A stretch of DNA of 64,000 nt from positions 68,624,637 to 68,688,636 of the forward strand of contig NC_092859.1 in the NCBI RefSeq assembly GCF_032062135.1, in the 5' to 3' direction. This document shows positions 32,679-43,800 of this stretch, piece by piece. Origin of the DNA: Pyxicephalus adspersus (taxonomy: Eukaryota > Chordata > Amphibia > Anura > Pyxicephalidae). A program made the translations under genes and the position numbers. Every line of letters begins with the position of its first letter. The stretch's first letter is position 1. A model generated the notes under the pieces. That model had not been told where the DNA came from and made no database searches. It saw only the letters and a program-made list of their open reading frames with translations.

Positions 32679-35600
32679 CAATCCACCTAGAAACACCCCT
32701 CTGGGTATGGGTTGGTTGGGTACTCTTGCATCCCTATATGTGCTTTTCCAAAGCCCCTGACAACTACCAGTTTAGGAGAATGTTCATTGCCATATTCCTT
32801 AGCTCATTTTTTACAGTCATTAGGCACAGTGGTGAGCTATTTAGGAATGTACAAAGCAGGTGGAGGCTGACAACTGCTTACCTTTGAGGTCCCCCAAATA
32901 TTTATATATTTTTTTATATACCCTGTGAGAATAAAACAAGGTTATCTAAAAGTCATAACTAAACAGGGAAAAAAATTTTTCTACATATTGTAATTATTAT
33001 TGCTGTTTGTGTGTTTGTGTATGTATATACATACATTTATAATATGCTATACAGGAATTTGGTTGTCTAATGCCTCCAACTGTTTTAAAAAAAAAAACGA
33101 ATCTCACAAAAGTGCTGGTGCTTCATGCAGCTATTCTAATAAATGGGCCTTTACTGGTTTACACATTTTACACTGATTTGTGGGAATATTAAAATTTTTT
33201 CAGTGATTGTTATATTCTAATTTTTCTTTCACATGCCCAAAGAAAGTGTGATTTACTAAAATAAGCAGAGCATGTCTAAACTGATTAAGCATCATTAACA
33301 TTAGAATATGGACATTGATAGTACTGGATGTTTAATACATTTTTTAGTAAATATATTACTTTGAATCTATGAAAACATATGTTCATATTTACTAAGAAAA
33401 TACAATTTTACAAGGTTGGTCAACTACAAATACATTATCATATAATCAAATAGGATTTTTCTTTAATAATTACTATCTCGAGAGCCTGACTAAAGTAAGG
33501 ACAAATGCATGCAATAACAATTATTATAGTATATTATTATTATACCTAATTTATTTAATTATTATTATTAATAATAATTTATACAGGTCACCAACAACCA
33601 CAAGGGAGACAGATGAAGTTCAGCTAACCTGAAGAATTGTATGTAGAGGTCATGTGTTGTATATACCTGTTATTGTTAAAAATAAGAAGGTATTTGGGAG
33701 TATGTAAAATTCTAATGAATCATCAAATCAGTTTCAGTCAAATTACCATATAAATGATCTATGTATGCTATAAAATAATATAATAATAATAATAATTTGC
33801 ACAAAGTTCAGAATTTTTACTAGCAAAAATGTGATTTAAAAAATTGAATATGAACCTAATTGAAAAGATTTGGAAATGTTGAAAAAACATATATATGTAT
33901 TACAGAGAAATAGATTTTTAAATATTTTTTTGTATGAACACATAGCAGTAAATAATGTTGGAGCCATATCAGTTATCATTTGGACTAAAATGTGAAATGT
34001 GTGTACAATTACGAGGAATGATTTTATCCCACTATCACTAATAACTAAAACAAAAAAGAAAAAGGGTTTAGAATAAATTTTGGATGGTAGAACATTTGGA
34101 AACATTGTCAAATATATTCCATGTATGCATTTAAGAAATAAAGTTTATATTTTTTGTGTGAATAAATAGATGTGAAATGTGTTAGATGTGAAATGTATAT
34201 TTAGAAAAGTAATTTCCTAGATGATTACTTTTTATCCCATCCTCACTTGTAATAACCAATCGGGTGCAAAGGAATGTAAAAAAAATGACCTCTAAATCTA
34301 ATTGGCCAGTTCACGTGAACACCTGATAGTGTGAAACATACTCTTTTTGTAAATCTGTTCCACATCGACTACTGGTGTTGCTAAAGTGATCAGTCCTGAT
34401 GCAACATTTAAAATCTAGTGTTTGCTGACAAAAATTTGCTTTCTTTAACTGAAGCTGATTGAAAAAAAAAATGCTTCCGATAAATTTGACGCAAACCAAA
34501 ATAGCTTAACCCCTGATCTAAGGTTAGATAAAAAAAAAAAAAAAGTTGAGCCACAACCGCAAGATTTCACAGATAAGAGAAAAAATGTGGATTGTACTTA
34601 AATCAATATTATAAAGAAAGGTTGTGATGGCGAGACAGCAAACCGAGCCAAGTACAGACCAAGACTGCTAACTGATCTGAAAAATGCGAATATCATTCAC
34701 TTCGGGATACCACATCTCATAATGCAGTGTGTGTGCTATACTATATAATTATGAAATGTTTGCATTAAGTAACTTGGGTGCCCAAATACAGATGTTCCTT
34801 ATTGATGGTAATTGAACTTGACACATCTTTGGCCTGCTTTATAGCAATCACTAGAAAAGAGGCTTTTCCACTATGCTCCACAGCCTGTAAAGGCACTCTG
34901 TTTCATTTTGAAGCTTTTACTCATGGAGAAAAAAACATTTACAGCCTAGAATATCTGTTAAACATTGTAGTTAAAAGAGAGCAGTTGGATTATGATATAA
35001 GAAGGGTAATTCAGCAAGCAGGTCCTAAAAAGCACTGCTGTTTACTACATGGGATAATATTATTGTTGTGCAGATATTTCTAGAGGTGACATATAACTCC
35101 TAAAATATTCATATGTTGAGCCTTTTACAGCATTTAGGAGTATCATTGCTGTTTGATTATCTTTACTCAAAACATTTCATCACATGATCAGTGTGTCAAC
35201 CAGTTGCATATATATAAGAAAAGATGGTCAAAAAAGATAAATACACTTTTGAAACTTTAAACAATCATGACTTAAGAATAAAACATACATTAAGCACATA
35301 TTTGTGGTTTTATTACAAGATTCTTTATCCCTATATCAATATTTTTTTCATAAAAAACAAAGTATGTTACTCTCATAAAATGAGTAAAGCATTTAATCTA
35401 AATGCATTTATTACTTATATTTACATATTTACATCTATTGCTATGCTAAGTTTATTTTGCAATTTTTATACATGCATATGGGCATGGGAGGACTTATATA
35501 TTCAACTATAAACTGATCCAAATATAAACCAACATACTTTTTTTCCCCTGAGAATACAGGAAACTTGTTTGACTTGAGTGTAAATCTAAGGCAAAAAATG

Positions 35601-37915
35601 TGTCAATAATCAATAAAAGTTGTTATAAAAAAAAACATGAATAAATACATTTATGCGGTAATATTTTTAATAACCATTAACAACCATTAATAAAAAAAAA
35701 AGTCTGTAAAATATTTGATATTTTTAAAATAAGAGCCTACTAAGGTGAAATGTGTCGGGTAGAGCTGAGCCTTTACATCGTGGGTAGGCAGAGCTTTACA
35801 TTTTCTCACCACACATGAAATTCCGATTTTGTTTGATCTGGTGTACAGACTTGCACTACTAATTTATTTGTACAGTCTTTTGCAAGATTTTATGCTTGTA
35901 ATTGTTTTAACATAATAAAAATGTTCGGAATCAACATCAGTTTTATTGTTTATCTCTGAATAGAAAAGAATTCTTGCCATATTTCCATTTGGCTGGCTAT
36001 AGGGCATTTGCCTTCTTTAGTAATTCCTTATCAGATGGAAAGCATCATCTTCCATAATGAATTCCTAGGACTGTACCTGCTGGCTGGAAACTGAGATTGT
36101 TGGCTAGACACAGATCATATGTGCTTTGAGTATCGATTGTCTGCAATATAGATGATTGAGTATATTTGACAGTTATAATTTACCTTAAATACTCCGACAT
36201 ATCCGGTGAGTGGATCCAGGTTAAAAGTTTATATAACAAACTTTGCGGTTATAACATTTTGTGAAGCAAATTCTAATAAAGGCTAAAGAAAGATATTTTT
36301 TGTGTTGTATTTTTATCTTCACTATTATGATTAAAATGTCATTTTTACATTTAAGATAGCAATAGGTCAGCCACTGCTGGTGGCTGCTTACTTACTGCAT
36401 GTAATGGCCAATCTGCATGTGATGCGGCTGCATGTGATGGCCAATCTGTTCTTCTGCCCACCAGGCCTGGAGGACACCTTCATGTGTACTGATATCCTTT
36501 TTCTTGGCCCTGTCCACTTTGTATTCCCTGGTTGTTTGTCAATACTTGCTTTTCCCAGGCACCATACCTTAAGTCCTGGGAAAAATTCAGTGCTGGGATG
36601 GAGATACTAGTCCCCCTAGGCTGAGTGGGGACTGAGTGGGGGGAGTAAAGCATTGTCACCTGACCAGGGACCCTACAGAAATAGCATTTGGACCTGCTAC
36701 AGCAGGTAAAAGCTGACCCATGTGCATTTATTTTTACCTTCTCGTTTTAACTCCAATACATGTAACCAAAATGCTAAATCCTAAATCTGAACTCCAGAAC
36801 TATGTCAGGGTCCCTGTTATTTAAAAGCTTGCTTCTGTTCTGTCACTGCCCTTGCAGCTGCAAGCTTTTCTTTAGGTAAATAGAACTTGAATAAGAGCTG
36901 GTGCATAATGATACAAGGTTCTGTCATTATTATCCTATTTGAAAAGGTAATGTTTTTTTACTTTTTTTAGCACATATGTATTACTAAAAATGTAATGAGT
37001 ATCCAAATTCTTACAATATATGCCAGATTTGTTCTGCTTTAATGATTAGTATACCCAAGAATTAGTAAAAAGTTCATAATCTGGCTACACTCGAAAATTA
37101 AATCTGTTCTTTTTCTAATAATCTAATAAATCAACATTTCTCCTGTGCTGCATAAACCAGCCCCAGTAATAACCAATAGATAATTATCTATTAGAACAGG
37201 ACAAATAGACTTAAAAACAAAATGCTATTAAATGTTAATAAATTAAAAATAAAAATTTCAATAAATTGCTTTTTTCCAGCTCAGGTAAAATTATCCAAGC
37301 AAAAAAAAATACTGCCCAGTTTTGAAACCACAAATACGACTGCACACCTAGCCATTACGCTATGCAACTATGGAAGGCAGATTCCTATCTACAAGTATAC
37401 AAGTTTCAGGTTTGGAAAGTGGGTGTTACTGTATGCAGTCTGCCCTAAGTACCACCTGTACATGACACTAAAACAAAGGAAAGTAAATAGCTGAAAGGGA
37501 TGGTTCTGGCCCTGCACAGGTTAGTGGTAGAGCGGGTAGTGATGCTTGCAGTCAGACATCATTGAAGCCTGTAGGCATACAACTTTTGCCACCTTCAGTA
37601 ACATTGAGACAATTGTAGAGAGTACACAGAAAGTGTTTTTTTTTTGGCAAAGGAAGGAGCATATCGTTCACTGTTATAGTTATAAACAGTAACATATAAA
37701 TAGACAATATATATACAAGCAGTAAATCCTGTATCATGGGCCATTTGAATGAGTCTCCTAGGAAAAGGGAGACACTGAATTTCTACCAAACAATACACTA
37801 GCAACTTGGGACATACAGGCCACTGGAGGACTAGAGGGGGCACCCTCACATAATATCATTATCTCAACCTGGGACATATACTCTCTGGCCTTGTATCCTC
37901 GCGAAAACGTGACAA

Positions 37916-37956
37916 TACCCCTGAGGAAGCCTGGAATAGGCAAAACTTGTCAGGTA
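37916..37956 (+). ncRNA. Hammerhead-ribozyme-like motif, copy 4
   Basis: CTGAGGA (37921-37927), an extra A, a perfect four-pair stem II (GCCT 37929-37932 with AGGC 37938-37941, GGAAT loop), then AAAA in place of GAAA (37942-37945), a two-pair stem III with TT loop and the classic cleavage triplet GTC ending at 37951. Stem I is TACCC (37916-37920) with AGGTA (37952-37956), four of five pairs. The single G-to-A change at the invariant G12 would be expected to abolish cleavage, so this is a lightly damaged relic. Confidence 0.4.
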
Positions 37957-39578
37957 ATACCCTGTTACACATATGCAAAATATGACTGCAAATCAAGACT
38001 TATGCTGGACTTTATGGGTACCTATCAGACCCCTCATTAAGATCTACAAACAGAATAAGTTGTCTGACTGTCTAGAGCCATGATACACAATTTACTGCTT
38101 GTAAATATATTGTGTATTTACCTGTTACTGTTTAAAACTAAGAGTAACTAATATGTACCTTCTTTTGCCAAAACAAAAATCCCTCTTTCTGTGTATTCTC
38201 TACATTTGCCTTAATGTTTTATCAGGATTTGGTAACACATATGATAATATAGCAACACCTATGGGAAGCGAACCCTGTTCTTCACCTTAAACTTGCACCT
38301 TGAGTAACACTCTTCTATAGGGATCACCCACATTTCCTTGTTTCCCTGGTACTGATCTTTTCATCTAGAGTATAGTCAATAGTGGATATTCATTCCTACT
38401 GATGGTGGAATGTATGACCAATAATGATAAATGAGCCACCTCTTTATCTGTAAAACCTATTGGCACAAGTACTGTGCCTATGATAAATCTGTCTGTAGTC
38501 CATCAATCAGGAAATTAGGTGAACTCAAGATAGCTGCTGCAACTTCAAATGTTTCTGTTGTATAAGCTAAAATTTGCAGGGAAATGGGGCAATTCCTTTT
38601 ACTAAGAGTAGAGGACTTTGTACAAATGGTAAGCCCAAGGTTCAGCTTATCAGCATAGTTACTGGAAGGTTAACCTAATAGTCATATACAGTTATATCAA
38701 AAGTTAATGTTTCACTTATTTTTAATTACCAAACCTGAATAGTCAGTCAGAAGCTGTTATGTTGATTTTGCCAAATCCATAGAAATAGATAAAAATAACA
38801 TATTATTCAAAAGATTCAAGCCTTTGCATTATTCTGCAAGTCTGTAACACCTAAAAAAGTAAGGAACAGCTTAATTACTCAGCTTTAAATTATTTAAAAA
38901 ATTAAATGCTCCGCCTAAACCTGATTAGATAGTTAAAGTTAACAAAAGCTTAAATAAATAAAAAAAAATACTCTAGTAAATGAACCTCAAGATCTACATA
39001 TTTTCATGATTCAATAACCTGAAAAGTCATCCATGTCCATTTAAAGAAAATTAAACCAATAATCCTGCATTCTAAAGTGTCTCTAAGATTTACCACATCT
39101 AAATATTTGCTGTGTATTACCTCTAAGAATGTAGCATTACCATTAAACCTACAAAAATATGTTTTGCATAGTTTTCTTGGAGCCTTCTTTTCGGCCCTGA
39201 GGTAGAATGTCTAAGAATAAGAAAGAAGAAAGAACATGTAAGGATTTGTCAGAACACAAATTGCAAATTATCAGCATGAATGAGCACAGTCAAGGCACTG
39301 CAACTGTATATTGATTTTTATGTCCAGATGTGTCAATATTACATGTGAATGTGTAAAAATGTAGATACATATGTATATAGAAAAAGATAGAGAATGAAAT
39401 ATTTATCATAATAAAAAAAGCCAGATAAAGACATTTTTTGCATACATACATACACAAATGCAATATATTTAGGACCAGGTTTTTATCTGGACCTGTAACT
39501 GTCCCCCCAGCCTAATGCAACATGTTAAGTTTTTCAAAAGTATATTTTGCTACATTTAAAGAAATGTTTCTGATTGAC

Positions 39579-40017
39579 TTAAAGCCGAGGTAAACCGAAA
39601 AAAAAGCTCACCTTTACCTTTGCAGATCTATAGATCCTTCCAGGGGTTTTCTAGATTGGGTCCTGTCCTTGCATCCTCCTTCATCCCAGTGCAGAGGAAA
39701 TGTGGGGCATGTACATCTGCTTTCCTCTACTTCCGCCTTGTTCCTATGTCTTGCACTGCACAGATGCGAAATTGGGTGACGTAGATTGGGAAAAAAAAGA
39801 TCTCACTGCGCATGCGAGAGTTCAACTTTTTTTTTTTTTTTTTTTTACCCCATTGAAGAAAAATGCACAGAAGGAGCTTTTTCTTCAGAAGCCGCCTGGG
39901 ATGCATGACGTATGTATCCCGGGGATGCTGTGCTCTGGCGTTCTGTCTTGATTCCCAAGGCGGTCAAGGGGAGGGGCTTTATACTGTGTCTACCCTTTTA
40001 TGGGAGATGTGCTTTAA
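39579..40017. mobile_element. Candidate TTAA-flanked MITE
   Basis: The unit is bounded by TTAA at 39579-39582 and 40014-40017, with the left end continuing AAAGCCGAGGTAAACCGAAA and the right end carrying only a short inverted match (GCTTTAA). Inside are TCTCACTGCGCATGCGAG (39802 onward), a T run at 39827-39846 and GCCGCCTGGGATGCATGACG / TATCCCGGGG (39890-39931), the same order of motifs as in the copies at 24043-24192 and 41104-41250. It has no coding sequence. The terminal repeat is weak, so the ends are provisional. Confidence 0.45.
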
Positions 40018-40065
40018 AACAAAAAACAATTGTTTATGTAAGCATCTAAATGGTAATGAACAAAG

Positions 40066-40780
40066 TTACATAGTTACATAGTAGGTTAGTAAAAAAAGAC
40101 ATAAGTCCATCAAGTTCAACCATTAGGGAAATAAACATATCCCAGATATAAAACCCTATGGACATAGTTAGTCCAGAGGAAGGCAAATAAAAGAACCCCC
40201 CGTACAATTTGCTTCAACAGGGGAAAAAAATTACTTCCTGATTCCAGGAGGCAATCAGATGTTCCCTGGATCAACAGTCACTGTTATTTTTACTTTAAAT
40301 CCTTAATACCCAAAAATATTCTGTGCTTCTAGAAAAACATCCAGCTTTTTCCTAAAGCAATCTATAGTAGTTGCTGAAAATATTTCCATTCCGATTTCAC
40401 ATTTTCACAGACCTTACAGTGAAGAATCCCTTCCTTATCCGGAGCTTAAACTTCTTTTCCTCCAATAGCAAAGCGTGCCCTCTTGTTCTTTGTAATGATC
40501 TCAAAGTGAATAATGAAGAAAAGAGTTCTCTATATGGACCGTTTATATATTTATACAGGGTAATCATATCCCTCTTAAATGTCTCTTCTCAAGGGAGAAT
40601 AAATTCAGTTCAGCTAATCTCTCCTCATAGCTGAGCTCCTCCATTCCTTTTATTAATTTAGTTGCCCTTCTCTGCACTCGCTCTAATTCAACAATGTCCT
40701 TTTTGTGAGCTGGTGCCCAAAACTGGACTGCATTTTCCAGATGTAGTCTTACCAATGCTTTGTACAGGGGCAAGTTCACT
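40066..40780 (-). mobile_element. CR1-type LINE 3' end, 5'-truncated
   Basis: On the minus strand the copy starts at [20 protein letters not shown] (about 40755), runs through [15 protein letters not shown] and [18 protein letters not shown] (to 40570), then a decayed C-terminus (for example FKLRIRKGFFTVRSVKM near 40420-40450) and the 3' UTR, ending CCTACTATGTAACTATGTAA at 40066. It closely matches 26640-27345. The first frame (40779-40564) stops within the RLRGI segment and later parts are frameshifted. Only the RT thumb and 3' UTR remain. Confidence 0.85.
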
Positions 40781-40892
40781 TGCTAACTTACCCTTGACTG
40801 TTATAAAAATGCATTTTGACCGCATGCCCCACTGACCACCCTCCCCCCAGTATTTTAAATGATAATATAATTTTTTGTCAGGGGCTTAGCAA

Positions 40893-41331
40893 TTAAAGAG
40901 GAACCTTTGTGAAAAAAAATTCTCTTACCTGAACCAATAGCAAGAACTCCATAAAAACGACCTTAGCGAGTTTAGTGCAAGCTTGGCTTTTCTATTCTAT
41001 CCGGGGCTTGGTGGTGCTGCCATCTTCTTTCTTCCGAGTTTTTTTGCACCTCACCCGATCTTGCAGGTAAGGCAGGTGACGTGTATTTCTGAAAATGTTG
41101 AAAAAACTGACAATCTCACTACACATGTATAGTTAGCACTTTTTTTACATTATTGGAAAGTCCCTGATGATGTATACCCAAGATCAGGTATGCGGAAAAG
41201 GAGCATCCCACAGCCTCCTGGGATATGTGATGTTAATATCCAAGGAGGCTGTGGGTTTCCCCTTTAGTCTTTACCTTTTATGGTCTTTACAGCTGTGATA
41301 TAGTTTTTTTTAATTTTAATATGCACTTTAA
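40893..41331. mobile_element. Candidate TTAA-flanked MITE, related copy
   Basis: TTAA occurs at 40893-40896 (then AGAGGAACC) and at 41328-41331 (preceded by GCAC). The inside carries GACAATCTCACTACACATGT (41106 onward) and a hairpin AGCCTCCTGGGATA (41212 onward) / CCAAGGAGGCT (41241-41251), which match the motifs of 24043-24192 and 39802-39931. It is non-coding. The weak terminal repeat leaves the boundaries uncertain. Confidence 0.45.
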
Positions 41332-42139
41332 AGTGTTCCTGTGAATGCATTTCTTGATTACAAAAAAACTGCACTGCAAGTGATCCCTAATGCTGCATAT
41401 AAACACCAAAAGGTGAAATAATACACAAATTGAAGCTGTTAATACTCCAAACATGCATACTACTCAATAACTTTACACAGATGGCAACAAAAAAACATTT
41501 GAAGTGACCCCTGTGGAATTAGGAGGAATTGGATAATGCACATTAAAATAATGTACGAGAGTTCAAGAAAGTCTACCTTTGTATGTAATAGAGAAATGTC
41601 TATGTTCTACCAAACAGAGATATATTATGAAACCTAAGAGGGAACTGTGCTCTTGTATCCTTGATGACAAGGCAAGATGAAATGTCCCCAACCATGAAAA
41701 CATCAAGGTGGTGGGAGGTGTTGGTGGAAAGACTTGACATGGCAGGTTATGATGTAGACAGTGTTTCTGATGTTGCTGTTTTGAGAATTCAGTGGTCCAT
41801 ATTTTAATTTAATTTTGAAATATGATGGCCTTGTAAAGTCTGCCTTTGTTCCTTCCTGCCAATGAATCTTAATCAACTTTAATATCAATTTGGTGACCTT
41901 TGTCTGATGCAAAATAACCCCAAGATAAGTTGAAAAATGTAGAATTAAATTAGCTAAATGCAAGTTTCAATTTATTTTAATGAATGTACTTTAAGAATGT
42001 CTGAAATACAATTAGGTACTAGTTCAATTAACAGACCTGTATATCTATTTCTAACCATAATATTAGAAAAAAACATATCCTTCAAAAACTTTTATAAAGT
42101 GTCTCCATGTATCCCCATGTATTTGAACATATTTCTGCA

Positions 42140-42331
42140 TTATCAGTTTTACTAGCAAGTTTTACTTTCCAATCACCAGCAATGTAAGAGGCATTCTTAC
42201 CACTGACTACCACAGTAATGTGCTTTGAGCTGTGGATATAGTAATTACAGCAGGCGTTGTCTGAGCTATAGTTATATAGCTGAAGTTATTTCATGGGTTC
42301 ACCCATATTAAAAAGGTCGAGAAAGGCTGGA
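42140..42331. mobile_element. hAT-type terminus fragment
   Basis: The segment ends GGGTTCACCCATATTAAAAA followed by GGTCGAGAAAGGCTG; in reverse complement it begins CAGCCTTTCTCGACCTTTTT, a typical hAT terminal repeat. The partner terminus is not seen and the left limit given is a guess. Confidence 0.4.
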
Positions 42332-42416
42332 CTAAACAATGTTTACATGATGTAAACAAAACTTAAGGATGAATAAGCTAAACAGATGGTCAATGAGAAG
42401 CAGCAAAAATAAATAA

Positions 42417-42417
<1 letters not shown>

Positions 42418-42457
<40 letters not shown>
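42418..42457. repeat. (TA)n/(CA)n compound microsatellite
   Basis: About 15 TA units followed by four CA units. Confidence 0.9.
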
Positions 42458-43634
42458 TTTTGAGTGAAAGCTGAGAGAAATTCTAATTTCATGCAAATTG
42501 CAATCACTTGAAACTAAGCCAATCAAACTGCAGCATTTTGATTTCAAGATTTTCAAAATTTTTGCATCCTATTCCCCATAGCTAGTAAGCTTTATTATAT
42601 TAAATTGTTGTTCTTCTGTTTAGGAATGCATAAAGTGCAATTCGCTGTGTTGAAGCCCATAAAGCACATGATGGATTCTGGTTGGTATTTAACATGTCTT
42701 TAAAAATGCCATCACTATTACTTGCCGCTTTGCTGATGCCAAGATTCGGTGGAGTTCTGCACACTCTTGGAATAACCTTTTCTTTGTCTACCTACTTTAC
42801 ATCTTGTTGACTAAAAGCACTATAGGTAAAGCTGATACAGTGTTATAGCAGCAGAACATTTATTTTCTGCTCAGTTATGACATGCTAAAAAGGAAAGAAA
42901 ATTATCTAAAGAAAACATGTATTGCAAGAAATATGGGGGCTGCCATTGCTGATTTCTTTGAAACGCTAGCTGCCTGTTTCTAGAAATGCCATGTAGATTA
43001 GTGAAGTCAGAGCTTGTAATCTACATCTAATTCTGTGGAGTCCCCATGATAGCCAGGCAACTAACATTTCAGAAGGAGCCAATCTTTACATTACTGGTTT
43101 AGTTTTCATTTTAATTTGGCCTAAATTACTTGACCCTGATTTTTTTAGTTGTTGTTTTTTGTAGTTAATGTTATGTTTTTTGCCCAGCTAAGACTTACTG
43201 AAGATCTCTTTTTATTATAGAAATATAAATTACATTTCGAATAGAGAAAAACCACCACTAGACTGGGTGCAAAAAAGTAGGATTTTAAAGGCAATACACA
43301 ATTTTTATTGAAAGTATCGAAGATATATAACCAAGTAAAATTGATATATGTTCCTCAGATAAAAAGTACTTTTGATCTTAGATATCTTCACAGTACATTG
43401 ACCAAGATATCTTTTGTATAGCTTCTGCAGAAAACACAATCAAATTAGGTTGTATATAGGTACCCAAAGTGTTTTGCAGATATTATTTCTGCTACTTTAG
43501 GGAGAAAAAACATTTAAAAAATACATTATACTTCCATAGCGCCCCCTGAAAGCCACCTGTAGTATTTCAAAATTTTTCTAAGACACTGCTCAGTACAATG
43601 TGTAAAGTATTCAGAATTTATTATTGCTGTAAAA

Positions 43635-43800
43635 CAGTGTTCTTCAACCTTCAACCTTGGAGTTCCCCCAGAGGATGCTAGAGGTTCTATGCGCAATGAG
43701 TAATTTGCCCCCTTTAGGTCAGTTTAGGGCAGTGGGCCCAACCTTTTAAAGCTGGCGGAACATTATATGCATGGACACCATAGTTTTTATCGCAGAAGAT
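43635..43800. mobile_element. Two adjacent hAT-type left ends
   Basis: CAGTGTTCTTCAACCTTCAA (43635) followed by CCTTGGAGTTCCCCC, and CAGTGGGCCCAACCTTTTAA (43731) followed by AGCTGGCGGAAC, both match the common hAT MITE start CAGTG(T/G)TTC.CAACCTT. Neither right end is evident. They look like the starts of two truncated non-autonomous hAT copies. Confidence 0.5.

Larger units (their letters stand above)
28632..39578. other. Long AT-rich region without recognisable genes
   Basis: About 11 kb with no frame that resembles a known protein; all frames are short and composition-driven. Contents I can support are three TA-type tracts (29073-29113, 29118-29132, 29946-29986), a G-rich tract at 32647-32678, a short direct repeat of GCATGT(A/G)ATGGCCAATCT at 36398-36447, a half-preserved hammerhead-like 3' part near 35747-35761 and a hammerhead-like motif at 37916-37956. 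It could be a large intron or a gene desert. Confidence 0.55.
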
